Part shown: positions 23,996 to 33,460 of the stretch, piece by piece
Layout: each line of letters begins with the position of its first letter
Numbering within the stretch: position 1 is the stretch's first letter
Source: Pontibacter coccineus
GTDB taxonomy: Bacteria > Bacteroidota > Bacteroidia > Cytophagales > Hymenobacteraceae
Reading direction: 5' to 3'
Length of the DNA stretch: 64,000 nucleotides
NCBI RefSeq assembly: GCF_030546575.1
Contig: NZ_JAUOTN010000002.1
Location: forward strand, 124,001 to 188,000
The notes under the pieces: generated by a model
Seen by the model: only the letters and a program-made list of their open reading frames with translations
Told to the model about the DNA's origin: nothing
Database searches by the model: none
Position numbers and translations under genes: made by a program

Positions 23996-24685
23996 ATGAA
24001 GAAATGGATGAAAATCATGCTGCTGGCGGTGCTGCCGGCTATGGTGCTGACAAGCTGCGATGACGACGACGATGATAACGCTATGATCGAAACCGCCAAC
24101 GTGATGGTAGTACACGCCTCTCCTGACGCGCCTGACGTAGACCTGCTGATCGATAACGCGAAAGTAAACACGGCTCCCCTGGCCTACCCGAACAACACAG
24201 GCTACCTGGATGTGCAGGCAGGCCGACGCAATGTGAAGGTGAATGCCGCCGGCACCAGCACAACGGTGATTGACGCCAACGTGGATTTTGATAGTAACGA
24301 TAGCTATTCTGTATTTGCGATCAACACGCTGAGCGCCATTGAGCCGCTGGTGCTGGAAGACGACCTGGACACGCCTGCCGCCGGCAAAGCGCACGTACGT
24401 TTTGTGCACCTCTCGCCTGATGCGCCGGCCGTAGATGTGGCCGTGACCAACGGGCCCGTGCTTTTCGGCAACCGGGCCTTTAAGAGCGCATCCGACTTCA
24501 CGCCTGTTGATGCCGCATCTTATAACCTGGAAGTGCGCCTGGCTGGTACTCAAACCGTGGTGCTGACCGTGCCGAACGTGCAGCTGGCCGCTGGCCGCAT
24601 CTATACTATTTTTGCCAGAGGCTTCGTGGCGCCGCCGGCCAGCAACATGAATGCCCTTGGTGCCGAGATCATTACGAACCGATAA
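23996..24685 (+). CDS. DUF4397 lipoprotein
   Basis: A 229-residue lipoprotein with signal peptide, lipobox Cys21 (LTSC) and a run of six Asp right after it, a typical surface-export signal in this phylum. The mature part has two related halves, each beginning with a VHxSPDAPxVDV segment (about residues 38 and 137), the mark of DUF4397. Likely a strand-rich surface protein of unknown function. A terminator follows at 24708. Confidence 0.85.
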   Translation: MKKWMKIMLLAVLPAMVLTSCDDDDDDNAMIETANVMVVHASPDAPDVDLLIDNAKVNTAPLAYPNNTGYLDVQAGRRNVKVNAAGTSTTVIDANVDFDSNDSYSVFAINTLSAIEPLVLEDDLDTPAAGKAHVRFVHLSPDAPAVDVAVTNGPVLFGNRAFKSASDFTPVDAASYNLEVRLAGTQTVVLTVPNVQLAAGRIYTIFARGFVAPPASNMNALGAEIITNR

Positions 24686-24707
24686 CCGCGAAGAAGACGA
24701 CACCTAG

Positions 24708-24737
24708 AAGAGGCCTGTGCCATTGGCACGGGCTTCT
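24708..24737 (+). terminator. Terminator after DUF4397 gene
   Basis: GGCCTGTGCC / GGCACGGGCT with G-T pairs and a 3-nt loop, followed by TCTGTATTT. Confidence 0.6.
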
Positions 24738-24791
24738 GTATTTAAAAAGCCCTGTAAAACTGTTTGATATTCAGACGTATACTAATCTGGT

Positions 24792-24823
24792 GTTGAAGAT
24801 GACAGAGAAATTTTATAATTTTG
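24792..24823 (+). promoter_or_regulatory. ahcY promoter
   Basis: -7 box TAATTTTG at 24816-24823 and a GTTG -33 element at 24792-24795 with a 20-nt spacer, 26 nt before the ATG. Confidence 0.65.
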
Positions 24824-24848
24824 TGCTTCCTTAAGAAAATATTACAAC

Positions 24849-26156
24849 ATGATTGATACGCAACTAAAGTACAAGGTAAAAGATATTTCGCTGGCCGAGT
24901 GGGGCCGCAAAGAGATCAGACTGGCTGAGGCGGAGATGCCGGGCCTGATGGCAATTCGTCAGGAGTATGGCCCAAGCAAGCCGCTGGCAGGTGCCCGCAT
25001 CGCCGGCTGTCTGCACATGACCATTCAGACGGCCGTGCTGATTGAGACACTGGTGGAACTGGGCGCTGAGGTGACCTGGTCTTCGTGCAACATTTTCTCT
25101 ACACAGGACCACGCTGCCGCTGCTATTGCCGCTGCCGGTATTTCGGTTTACGCCTGGAAAGGAATGAATGCTGAGGAGTTCGACTGGTGCATCGAGCAGA
25201 CGCTCTTCTTTGGTGAAGACCGCAAGCCGCTCAACATGATCCTGGACGACGGCGGTGACCTGACCAACATGGTGCTGGACAAGTACACGGAGTTGGCGGA
25301 TGGCATTAAAGGCCTTTCCGAAGAAACGACAACCGGTGTTCACCGCCTGTATGAGCGTGTGAAGAACGGCACACTAACGATGCCTGCCATCAACGTTAAC
25401 GACTCGGTTACCAAGTCGAAGTTTGATAACAAGTATGGTTGCAAGGAGTCATTGGTAGATGCGATCCGTCGTGCCACTGATGTGATGATGGCTGGTAAAG
25501 TAGCCGTTGTAGCCGGCTACGGTGACGTTGGCAAGGGCTCTGCCGCTTCCCTTCGTGGTGCCGGTGCCCGCGTGATCGTGACCGAGATTGACCCGATCTG
25601 CGCCCTGCAGGCTGCCATGGACGGCTTTGCAGTGAAGAAAATGGCCGATGTCGTGAAAGAAGCTGATATCGTGGTAACCGCTACTGGTAACAAAGACATC
25701 ATCTCTGAGCAGCATTTCCGCAGCATGAAAGACAAGGCGATCGTTTGTAACATCGGTCACTTTGACAACGAGATCGATATGGCCTGGCTGAACGGCGCGT
25801 ACGGTCATACCAAAGACACCATCAAGCCGCAGGTTGACCTCTACAACATCGAAGGCAAAGACATCATCGTGCTGGCCGAAGGCCGTTTGGTGAACCTGGG
25901 TTGCGCGACTGGTCACCCGTCGTTTGTGATGTCGAACTCCTTCTCTAACCAGACACTGGCCCAGATCGAGCTTTGGACAAACGCTGAGGCTTACGAGAAC
26001 CAGGTATACACCCTGCCGAAGCACCTCGACGAGAAAGTAGCGCGCCTGCACCTGAGCAAGATTGGTGTAGAGCTGGACGAGCTTCGTCCGGACCAGGCTG
26101 CTTACATTGGCGTGGAGGTAGAAGGCCCATACAAGCCGGAGTACTACAGATACTAA
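24849..26156 (+). CDS. ahcY: Adenosylhomocysteinase
   Basis: The NAD-dependent enzyme that splits S-adenosylhomocysteine into adenosine and homocysteine, completing the methyl cycle. It has 435 residues, normal for the family. The substrate region has [12 protein letters not shown] near residue 55 and DDGGDLTN near 134; the NAD fold begins with [10 protein letters not shown] at about residue 223. [17 protein letters not shown] precedes it, and the C-terminus ends KPEYYRY, as expected. Monocistronic, with its own promoter box and terminator. Confidence 0.98.
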   Translation: MIDTQLKYKVKDISLAEWGRKEIRLAEAEMPGLMAIRQEYGPSKPLAGARIAGCLHMTIQTAVLIETLVELGAEVTWSSCNIFSTQDHAAAAIAAAGISVYAWKGMNAEEFDWCIEQTLFFGEDRKPLNMILDDGGDLTNMVLDKYTELADGIKGLSEETTTGVHRLYERVKNGTLTMPAINVNDSVTKSKFDNKYGCKESLVDAIRRATDVMMAGKVAVVAGYGDVGKGSAASLRGAGARVIVTEIDPICALQAAMDGFAVKKMADVVKEADIVVTATGNKDIISEQHFRSMKDKAIVCNIGHFDNEIDMAWLNGAYGHTKDTIKPQVDLYNIEGKDIIVLAEGRLVNLGCATGHPSFVMSNSFSNQTLAQIELWTNAEAYENQVYTLPKHLDEKVARLHLSKIGVELDELRPDQAAYIGVEVEGPYKPEYYRY

Positions 26157-26180
26157 TTCCAGAAACAAGGTATAAATAAG

Positions 26181-26206
26181 AAAGCCGGGGCATCAGCTCC
26201 GGCTTT
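26181..26206. terminator. Bidirectional terminator (ahcY / glycosyltransferase)
   Basis: An 11-bp stem AAAGCCGGGGC / GCTCCGGCTTT with an ATCA loop and T-runs; it separates the two convergent genes. Confidence 0.8.
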
Positions 26207-26210
26207 TCTG

Positions 26211-26945
26211 TTATTGCGATTTGAATCTGCCTAGTTTGAAGAATTTGTAGACCGAGGCCTTCACCTGTTTAAACTTATTGTCAAGCTTGAGGTACTTGTT
26301 GGCTCTGTCACGGTAGTGGACCCGACGATGCAGACCCAGGTGCGTGGTATAGGGTCTGTCCAGAATCACGGCCGTGTAACCCAGTTCACTAAAGAAGTCT
26401 GATATCTCCCGCTCAAACTGCCCAAGGCTAAACTGCGTGAAACCACCCATCAGCTTGTAGTCGCTCATACGCTTCAGGCTTGGGTTCAGGATAAAGATCT
26501 CCTTCTTCACTTCTCTATACCTGATGCCCTGGTATTCCTGCTCTTCTTCCGCGAAAAAATCAGCCGGAAGCTCTTTTGCTATTCTTCCCCAAACAGTAAT
26601 GAGTTTTGGGAAGGCCTCCATCAACGTAAGTGAGTCCTCTATAAAACCTTCACGCAGGAACACCCAGTCGTCCTCGCAGTGGAAGATGTACTCTGTGTCC
26701 ACGTGGCTGTAGGCAATCTCAATGCTTCTGCGCTGGCCCAGCTGCTCCGGGTTCACGATTGTCTCAAATTTGTCGTAGCTGAACTTCTGCAGCACTTTCT
26801 CCAGGCCTTTCCGGTTGCCGCTGTCTTCAATCACAAGGATCTTTTCAACGGGGTAAGTGTTGAACTTAAAAAAGGTTTTCAAGGTGGCCTCAAGCAAGTC
26901 GAAGCGATTGCAACTGGTAAAAACGACGGTGATTTTCTTAGACAT
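26211..26945 (-). CDS. Family 2 glycosyltransferase
   Basis: A 244-residue GT-A type enzyme. It starts with the nucleotide-sugar-binding strand KKITVVFTSCNRFDLLEATL; the acidic EDDWVFL near residue 95 is the DxD-like metal site. The C-terminal region is basic. The start is ATG 26945, giving the standard N-terminus; a longer frame with 21 extra residues is not supported. No transmembrane helix is seen, so it acts at the inner face of the membrane or in the cytoplasm. The sugar and acceptor cannot be told. Confidence 0.85.
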   Translation of the reverse strand: MSKKITVVFTSCNRFDLLEATLKTFFKFNTYPVEKILVIEDSGNRKGLEKVLQKFSYDKFETIVNPEQLGQRRSIEIAYSHVDTEYIFHCEDDWVFLREGFIEDSLTLMEAFPKLITVWGRIAKELPADFFAEEEQEYQGIRYREVKKEIFILNPSLKRMSDYKLMGGFTQFSLGQFEREISDFFSELGYTAVILDRPYTTHLGLHRRVHYRDRANKYLKLDNKFKQVKASVYKFFKLGRFKSQ

Positions 26946-26989
26946 AGAAATGCTGTGACGAAGCACAAAGATAGCGGGACGCCAAAAAT

Positions 26990-27030
26990 AATTGCCCTGA
27001 CCATTCAATTATTTAAAGGTCAGGGCAATT
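26990..27030 (-). terminator. Terminator of sensor kinase/regulator operon
   Basis: A perfect 13-bp inverted repeat (AATTGCCCTGACC) with a 15-nt loop; on the minus strand it is followed by ATTTTTGG. It lies 32 nt past the regulator stop. Confidence 0.8.
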
Positions 27031-27061
27031 AATGGCTTTTGCCGGTCTAGTAAAGTTTCTG

Positions 27062-27832
27062 TCAAATAATGTTAAAGCGCGACATGAGCGACTTCTTGTA
27101 AGATTTGCCGATCGGGATATCGCCTTTGGAGAACACGACTGCGTTTTCTTCCAGGGCTTCCACTTTATCGAGGTTGGCGATGTAGGAGCGGTGCACCCGC
27201 ACAAAATTGCTGGAAGGCAGCTTGTGCTCCATGTCTTTCAGGGTGGAGCTCACCAGGTACTTCTGATCTGCGGTGACGATGAAGGAATAGTTGTCATAGG
27301 CCTCTACCCACAAAATGTCGCTGTACTGCACCTTGATGATGCGATGCTTTACCTTTACAAAAATGTAATCGGTTTGCGGTTCCACTTCCTTCGGTGCTTT
27401 GGCTGCGCCATTATCAACTGTTTTGTGCCCGGAGTCGTGCTTGTAGAGGGCCAGTTCAATGGCGGAGCGCAGGTTTTTTTCATCGAACGGTTTGGCCAGG
27501 AAACCATCAGGCTCGGTTTTCTTCGCCCGGTCCAAGGTGTCCTTATCGGCATAGGCGGTCAGGTAGATAAAAGGAATGTCGAATTCCTCCCTGATCTTAG
27601 AGCCTATTTCAATGCCATCAATATCGCCTTTCAGGTTCACATCGAGCAATATAAGGTCTGGTTGCATGGTTCGGATCAAATCAAGAGTGTTCTCACCGGA
27701 GTCGATGGCACACGTCTGGTAACCTAACTCCTCCAAGCAGGCAGCCAGGTCTTCTGCGATTATAATTTCATCTTCTGAAATAAGAATCTTCGGTTTTGTC
27801 ATAGCATTAATCTCATACGTAAAATTATTCAT
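27062..27832 (-). CDS. LytTR-family response regulator
   Basis: A 256-residue regulator with an N-terminal receiver domain (ISEDEIIIAEDL, phosphoacceptor Asp in LILLDVNL, Thr/Ala switch YLTAYAD, Lys in LAKPFDEKN) and a C-terminal LytTR DNA-binding domain (DILWVEAYDNYSFIVT, FVRVHRSYIANL). The receiver has the EIIIAEDL form often seen with HisKA_2 kinases. The first ATG directly follows the kinase TAA, suggesting coupled translation; ATG 27802 would give the more typical MTKPKILIS start. Target genes are unknown. Confidence 0.9.
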   Translation of the reverse strand: MNNFTYEINAMTKPKILISEDEIIIAEDLAACLEELGYQTCAIDSGENTLDLIRTMQPDLILLDVNLKGDIDGIEIGSKIREEFDIPFIYLTAYADKDTLDRAKKTEPDGFLAKPFDEKNLRSAIELALYKHDSGHKTVDNGAAKAPKEVEPQTDYIFVKVKHRIIKVQYSDILWVEAYDNYSFIVTADQKYLVSSTLKDMEHKLPSSNFVRVHRSYIANLDKVEALEENAVVFSKGDIPIGKSYKKSLMSRFNII

Positions 27833-30805
27833 TTACGATGTCAAAACAAAATATAATATTGATTTTGTACCATTGTTGTTTTGGTACGCGATATTACCCC
27901 CCAGTTTTTTGGCAAGCGATGAAACCAGTTGCAGCCCAAACGACTTTTTGCGCCGCTCTTCAAAGTCTACTGGCAAGCCCACCCCGTCATCCTCCACGGT
28001 GAGGGTATAGTCATTCTGCTGCTCCGGCCTTAAGTAAATAGCAACCTGCCCGTACCGGTCAGGGAAGGCGTATTTGATGGAATTAGACACAAGCTCATTG
28101 ACGATCAGGCCCAGTGAAAGCGCTGTGTCGGCTTCCACCATGATGGTCGGGATATCAAGCTTGATTTTAATGTGACGCTCCCTTATACCATATGTAGCGC
28201 CTAAGCCCTCACAGATAGCCTCCATGTAGGCACTCAGGTCAATCGATGCCAGGTCTTCGTGCTGGTAAAGGCGCTCATGCAAAATGGCCATCGACCTGAC
28301 CCGTCCCCGTACCGACTGCATGACTTCAAGGGCTTTGGGGTCCTGCACACGCCGGGTCTGCAGGTTGAGCATGCTCATGATGATCTGCAGGTTATTCTTG
28401 ACGCGATGGTGGATCTCTTTCAGCAGGATTTCCTTCTCACGGTTCTTTTCTTCCAGCAGTTGTGTCCGGTGCAGTACCTTTTGCTCCAGCAAAGTATTGA
28501 GCTTAACCAGGCTTCTCTCCCGCAGCCTCACCACACTGATGGTAGCGCCGGTGGCTACTAGTACCATCAGCACAATAAACCATTCCCGGCGCCAGACCGG
28601 AGGCACTATAGTGAAGGTATAGGTGAGCGGGCTCGGGGTCCAGTAGCCGTCGCTGTTGGCGGCCAGCAGCTGGAAGGTATAGCTACCCGGATCGAGGCTG
28701 GCATAGGTGGCAAAGGAATGATCTGTAACGGCCGACCATTGCTCATCGTGCCCCTTGAGGCGGTAGCGGTAACGCACGCGGTCGGGGGCAGTGAGCGAGA
28801 TGCCATGAAAGTCAAACGTGAGGTGGTTCCGGTTGTACGGAAGCCGCAGGTTTACCGGGAGTTCGGTAGATGAGTCGATGGTATAGCCCATGCCCGCCCA
28901 GTCGGTTGGTTTCTGGAAAAGCATGATGTTGGTAATGATTATATGGGGGTATACCTGGTTGCGGCGGTCCATTTCCGGCAGGTACATGGTAAGTCCTTTG
29001 GCCGTGGCAAACCACACGGTACCGTCAGGCGTCTGCGTAATCCCTTTGCTACTCACTTCGAGGCCCCTGAACCCTTCCTGGTTCGCGTAGGATCGGATGG
29101 TGAGGCGGCCCCGGTCATGGAGCTGGTCGAGCTGCACTTTCAGCACACCCCGACTGGTGCCAACCCAGAGGTGGTTTGTGTTATCAACGAACAGGCTTTT
29201 TATACCTTCGTTTGGCAGACCGTTGCGGGAGTTGTATACCTTGGGAGCCTTCCATTTGTCGTGCCAGGCCAAAATGCCGTAGTTGAAGCCGCCAAAGTAT
29301 AGTGTGCCCGTCGCATCTTCTGTAATAGTGAGTACCTCCCGGAAGCCCGTCTCTCCCAGACCTTTGACAGCAGCAACACGGTTGTTTTCATACCGGAACA
29401 CACCCTTCTCGGCGCCAATCCAGATCCTGCCGCTTCTATCGCGGTGCAGGGCGTATACCTTGCCAGTGAGGTGTGGCTGAGGCAGGGGCCGGATGTGTTG
29501 CTGATCAGCAGGCAAAATGGCTAATCCAGCGCCTGTGGCCAGTAGCAGGTCGCCATTTGGCATGGGCATGGCCTGGTGTATCTCCGCAGAGGGCAATCCC
29601 TGCGCTGTGCCATAATGGGCTACTTTACCGGGTCCCAGTCGGTACAGGCCGTTGCTGGAGCATACCCAAACGTCGTTTTCGTTTGCCACCCACATGCTGT
29701 GCAGGGTAGTGCCTTTTGGCCAGATGTCGGTTTGCAGCCAGTTGAGGATACCACTTTCCATAAAGGCTGCATGGCCGTCATCGGTCCCGAGCCAAACCCT
29801 GCCTTTGGTGTCCTGCGCCAGAGCCGATATGACAGGCTCCTTGACCTGCCCCATATCAAAGAAGTGAACGAACCAGGGGTTGCGGTACTGCATCAGGCCA
29901 TGGCCGGTTGTCCCGATCCAGATGTTGCCCTCACGGTCTGTTGTAATGCAATTGACTCTGTCTGTGCGCAAACCACTGTAGCGTGTGAGGTGCTGAAACT
30001 CCTTGCCGTCGTATTTGAGCACGCCGTTGAGGCGAAGGCTCAGCCATTGGTGGCCATAATTGTCGGTGGTGAAGTCGCGTATGTTCGGGCTTTCTATACC
30101 TGCCGGGAGCTCAAAGTTTTCCAGCTTGTTGAGCCTGAAAGTCGCCGCGCCGTTTGCCGTACCGATCCAGATGGTGCCGTCGGGTGACTGGCTCAGTGCG
30201 TTGATGCTGTTGTAAGGCAGGGTGCTGTTGGCAGTGGTATAGTTGGTGGGCCCTTTTGCGTTTATCCGGTATACACCCTGTGAATCGCTTCCGGCCCAAA
30301 GCTCGTTTGTGGCGCTGAAAAGCACAGCGTTGTAGCGGACGTGAGGCAGGTCAGCGTACCGCACAAATCCGCTTTTAGCCAGAGAGTATACGCCGCTGTC
30401 TGTCGCAGCCCAGATAATACCCTCGTTGTCCTCTGCGATGCTGTAAACGCCACCAGGTGGCAGGCCGGCTCCCTGGTCAAACACCTCAAAGCTGTCACCG
30501 GTGAGCAGCATCAGTCCCCTGTCAGTGGTACCAATCCAGATGCGTTCTCGGCTGTCCAACAGCAGACAGCTGATGCTGTTGCTGCTCATACCTTCCCGCT
30601 TGGTATAGGTATGGAAAGTAGACCCGTCAAAGCGGCTGAGGCCTCCAAGTGTTGCCACCCAGAGCTGCCCTTTGCCATCCTGCAAAATGTCGTTTACCTG
30701 CGACTGCGGCAAGCCCTGCTCAAGCGACCAGTTTCGGAAGTTGAACTGCTGCGCCTTTGAGGGAAGCGAAACTAACAGCAAGAGTATAAGAGCAAGAAGG
30801 CGCAT
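27833..30805 (-). CDS. Two-component sensor histidine kinase with propeller sensor
   Basis: A 990-residue membrane kinase. A signal peptide (about 1-18) precedes a long periplasmic sensor of Reg_prop repeats (GLPQSQVNDILQDGKGQLWV, TDREGNIWIGTTGHGL and others), then a Y_Y_Y domain (about 660-745), one transmembrane helix near 753-775, and a cytoplasmic HisKA_2 domain with EIHHRVKNNLQ (His799/His800) and a HATPase domain (NELVSNSIKYAF, VEDDGVGLP). It differs from gut hybrid two-component systems in having a separate LytTR regulator. The ligand is unknown; carbohydrate or envelope signals are common for this sensor type. Confidence 0.92.
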   Translation of the reverse strand: MRLLALILLLLVSLPSKAQQFNFRNWSLEQGLPQSQVNDILQDGKGQLWVATLGGLSRFDGSTFHTYTKREGMSSNSISCLLLDSRERIWIGTTDRGLMLLTGDSFEVFDQGAGLPPGGVYSIAEDNEGIIWAATDSGVYSLAKSGFVRYADLPHVRYNAVLFSATNELWAGSDSQGVYRINAKGPTNYTTANSTLPYNSINALSQSPDGTIWIGTANGAATFRLNKLENFELPAGIESPNIRDFTTDNYGHQWLSLRLNGVLKYDGKEFQHLTRYSGLRTDRVNCITTDREGNIWIGTTGHGLMQYRNPWFVHFFDMGQVKEPVISALAQDTKGRVWLGTDDGHAAFMESGILNWLQTDIWPKGTTLHSMWVANENDVWVCSSNGLYRLGPGKVAHYGTAQGLPSAEIHQAMPMPNGDLLLATGAGLAILPADQQHIRPLPQPHLTGKVYALHRDRSGRIWIGAEKGVFRYENNRVAAVKGLGETGFREVLTITEDATGTLYFGGFNYGILAWHDKWKAPKVYNSRNGLPNEGIKSLFVDNTNHLWVGTSRGVLKVQLDQLHDRGRLTIRSYANQEGFRGLEVSSKGITQTPDGTVWFATAKGLTMYLPEMDRRNQVYPHIIITNIMLFQKPTDWAGMGYTIDSSTELPVNLRLPYNRNHLTFDFHGISLTAPDRVRYRYRLKGHDEQWSAVTDHSFATYASLDPGSYTFQLLAANSDGYWTPSPLTYTFTIVPPVWRREWFIVLMVLVATGATISVVRLRERSLVKLNTLLEQKVLHRTQLLEEKNREKEILLKEIHHRVKNNLQIIMSMLNLQTRRVQDPKALEVMQSVRGRVRSMAILHERLYQHEDLASIDLSAYMEAICEGLGATYGIRERHIKIKLDIPTIMVEADTALSLGLIVNELVSNSIKYAFPDRYGQVAIYLRPEQQNDYTLTVEDDGVGLPVDFEERRKKSFGLQLVSSLAKKLGGNIAYQNNNGTKSILYFVLTS

Positions 30806-30968
30806 CCGGATGCAAGAGCGTTAGAGAGAATAATATATGCAGCTAATATATTTTGTAATAAAAAATAGCTTAATATTTATACTACTGTAAAGCCAAACTT
30901 TTGTTGCCTACACGCTATACCTGATGTTATGCCATTGTTTTGAATACCGACTTTATTACAAAAAAGCG

Positions 30969-31014
30969 ATGCCTATACCTGCTGCAGGCTCAACCAAACA
31001 GCAGGTATAGGCAT
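30969..31014 (-). terminator. 16-bp stem terminator-like hairpin
   Basis: A perfect 16-bp inverted repeat with a 14-nt loop, 22 nt past the stop of the minus-strand GT gene. The stem contains the abundant GGTATAG motif and its complement. On the minus strand it is followed by a TTTTTT run. Confidence 0.72.
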
Positions 31015-31035
31015 TAACAAATTGGCGGTCTCTTA

Positions 31036-32574
31036 TTAGTTTATGAGGTGCTTGTCGATGCCATTGGGGCAGAAGGTGCTTTTCTCAGAAATGGCCTGCT
31101 CCAGTATAGTGTCGTTGGCAGCCAGGCTTTGGCGCGAGTTTTCCTGATGGTGCAGGTGATAGGCCACGCCCCCGAAGGCCAGGTTCTGTCGTCTGGTACC
31201 ACTGTTGAGCAACCGGATGGCAAATTCGCTGTCTTCCCGGCCCCAGCCCACAAAGTCTTCATTAAAACCATTCACCCGGATGATGTCCTCCATCCAGAAG
31301 CCCATGTTGCAACTTTTGATAGAAGCTATACCTGTTTTCTCTTTACTGAAAAGCTTAGACAAGAAAGGGGAGTTAGTCGCGTTGAACCTATTCTTTATAC
31401 CTGATGAAAAAGGAGAAATGGGAGCAGGGCCGCGATTGATCAGTTCCTGGCTCAACTCAGGGCTCAGGAGCACGCGCTTCCCCTGTATGAAATAGCCTTT
31501 GCGGGCTGCCCGGCGGTGGCCCGCCAGAAAATCGGGGTGCAGCACCATGTCGCCGTCAATAATCACCACATACTCGCCCGTCGCCATGGCGATGGCCTTG
31601 TTGCGACTCTCGGCTGCCCTAAACCCCAGGTCTTCCTGCCAGCTGTGCAGCAATGGCACCGGCGACTCCCTGGCCAGGCACTCTACCAAGGCTCGCGTGT
31701 CGTCACGGGAGCCGTCGTCGGCCACAATGATCTCGCGCGGCAGCTCGCTTTGCTGAAAGGCGCTACGCAATACAGTGCCCAGGGCCTCCTTCCAGTTGTA
31801 GGTGGTGATGACCAGGCTGATGCCGAGGCGCTGGTTCTCTTCGTGCAGTTTCATGTATTTGTAAAAAGTGCCGTTGGCGTTCGAGAAGGAGATGGCCATA
31901 CCTTCGTACCCATACAGAAACCCGCGCTGCAGCACATAGTTCCTGAAAAGCGAGAAAGCCCACTTGAGATAGCTCTTGGCAGGGGAGGAGCTTTTGCGGA
32001 AACGTTTTTCTCTTGCAAAGAGGGTCGTATATTGGTCCATCTTGGCGATCAGCTGTGAGATGCTGTTGAAAGAGAAGTGATCCATGGTGCCTCGCAAAGG
32101 CTGTACCTGCAATCCGTCTGTCAGGATGTACTCGTGCACGGGCAGGTCAGCGAAGCGGGTGGTGCCTGTGTGGTAGAGGCGCAGCACATAGTCGTTGTCC
32201 CAGCCACAGGCTTTGATATGCTTCTTGCCGTAGAAGTTGTGTCGCAGGAAGCTGTATACCTTTCGTGTGTCGCGGAGGTCGAGCTGCAGTATTTCGTCCG
32301 GCAGCTCCGGGGAGAGCACCTCGTCGCTGTCAATTGAAAGGACCCACGGGTGGGTGGCGTGCTGCGCGGCCAGGTTCTTCATCGGTCCAAATCCGAGAAA
32401 GGGATGCTCCACGATGCGCACATTCGGAAAACGGGCCGCTATGGTCAGTGTTTCGTCCGTAGAGCCATTATCCAGTACAATTATCTCGGCAAACCGGCGC
32501 AGCGAATGCAGGCAGGCAGCGAGGTGTTGCTGGCTGTTTTTAGTGAGGATGGTAACGGATATGGCGTGGCTCAT
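31036..32574 (-). CDS. Bifunctional protein with two family 2 glycosyltransferase domains
   Basis: A 512-residue protein. The N-terminal domain (to about 240) is like WaaE-type GT2 enzymes (ISVTILTKNSQQHLAACL, IIVLDNGSTDET, LSIDSDEVLS). The C-terminal domain (from about 255) is a second GT2 (ISLVITTYNWKEALGTVL, DDGSRDDT, VVIIDGDMVLH, GWGREDSEF). Both carry the metal-binding acidic motif. It probably adds two sugars in lipopolysaccharide core or capsule synthesis; that is inference. The start is taken as ATG 32574, since a -7-like box (minus strand TAATTTTG at 32605-32612) overlaps the earlier start at 32607. Confidence 0.85.
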   Translation of the reverse strand: MSHAISVTILTKNSQQHLAACLHSLRRFAEIIVLDNGSTDETLTIAARFPNVRIVEHPFLGFGPMKNLAAQHATHPWVLSIDSDEVLSPELPDEILQLDLRDTRKVYSFLRHNFYGKKHIKACGWDNDYVLRLYHTGTTRFADLPVHEYILTDGLQVQPLRGTMDHFSFNSISQLIAKMDQYTTLFAREKRFRKSSSPAKSYLKWAFSLFRNYVLQRGFLYGYEGMAISFSNANGTFYKYMKLHEENQRLGISLVITTYNWKEALGTVLRSAFQQSELPREIIVADDGSRDDTRALVECLARESPVPLLHSWQEDLGFRAAESRNKAIAMATGEYVVIIDGDMVLHPDFLAGHRRAARKGYFIQGKRVLLSPELSQELINRGPAPISPFSSGIKNRFNATNSPFLSKLFSKEKTGIASIKSCNMGFWMEDIIRVNGFNEDFVGWGREDSEFAIRLLNSGTRRQNLAFGGVAYHLHHQENSRQSLAANDTILEQAISEKSTFCPNGIDKHLIN

Positions 32575-32786
32575 GCTTGGGAATCCCCTAGGTGGTTTGA
32601 ACTGCAAAATTAAGTTTTAACACTTAAATCAATTAAAAAAAGCTCCGGAACTGCTGAAAGTTCTGAAATTCCGTATGTTTCTAATAAAGATAAGGATAAG
32701 AGCGGCTAATTGCGCCCTATCCTACACATGCCGATGCACATCCGTGCAACCCAAACGCGGCAAGAAAGGTATGTAGTTAAAATTTC

Positions 32787-32794
32787 TATATTTG
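32787..32794 (+). promoter_or_regulatory. -7 promoter box for the sigma/anti-sigma unit
   Basis: TATATTTG fits TAnnTTTG, 47 nt before the ATG. No clear -33 TTTG is visible. Confidence 0.5.
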
Positions 32795-32841
32795 CGTATA
32801 ATTACGCGATTACGACTTTATCAATTACAAAATCAAGTCAA

Positions 32842-33435
32842 ATGAGCGAGCAAACAGGTAAACAGCTGAGTAAAGAGGAAAAAGATGCCCGGTTCGAGGC
32901 CGAACTGCTGCCGGTGCTGGACCCTCTGTACAATTTTGCCTACAGGCTCACCCTCGATGAAGATGATGCCAATGACCTGGTGCAGGAGACATACCTGAAG
33001 GCTTATCGCTTTTTCGATTACTTTGAGCAAGGAACTAATGCAAAAGCCTGGCTGTTCCGAATCCTGAAGAACTCTTTCATCAACGAGTTCCGGAAAAAGA
33101 GCAAACAACCCGCCAAGGTAGACTACAGTGAGGTCGAGGGGTACTACAATTCGGACGACGTAGAAGGCGAGGGCGGTGTAGCCTCCACCACTGACATGCG
33201 CACCGAAAGTGTACAGGACCTGATTGGCGACGAGGTGGCCAGCGCCCTGAACGCATTGCCGGTAGACTTCAGGACCGTGATCATCCTTTGCGACCTGGAG
33301 GGCTTCACCTACGAGGAAATGGCTAAAATTCTGGATATACCGATCGGTACTGTGCGTTCCAGGTTGCACCGTGCCCGTAACTCTTTGAAAGAGAAGTTGG
33401 AAAAGTATGCGAAGAGCATGGGATATAACAGTTAG
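32842..33435 (+). CDS. ECF RNA polymerase sigma factor (RpoE/SigH-like)
   Basis: A 197-residue sigma factor. Region 2 covers about 28-100 (PLYNFAYRLTLDEDDANDLVQETYLKAYRFF, NAKAWLFRILKNSFINEFRK); region 4 covers about 135-190 (LPVDFRTVIILCDLEGFTYEEMAKILDIPIGTVRSRLHRAR). The start is ATG 32842; upstream in-frame codons have no sigma homology. A zinc-finger anti-sigma gene follows after 25 nt, and gmk follows closely after that. The pair resembles redox-responsive sigma/anti-sigma systems, so control by oxidative stress is a reasonable inference. Confidence 0.94.
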   Translation: MSEQTGKQLSKEEKDARFEAELLPVLDPLYNFAYRLTLDEDDANDLVQETYLKAYRFFDYFEQGTNAKAWLFRILKNSFINEFRKKSKQPAKVDYSEVEGYYNSDDVEGEGGVASTTDMRTESVQDLIGDEVASALNALPVDFRTVIILCDLEGFTYEEMAKILDIPIGTVRSRLHRARNSLKEKLEKYAKSMGYNS

Positions 33436-33460
33436 AATAACCTAAAGACTTTGAGTTAAG

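Noticed and set aside
32745..32774. Third ECF promoter before the second sigma gene
   Set aside because: TGCAACC occurs at 32745-32751, but the sequence 18 nt later is TATGT, not TCATA; a housekeeping box TATATTTG lies closer to the gene.
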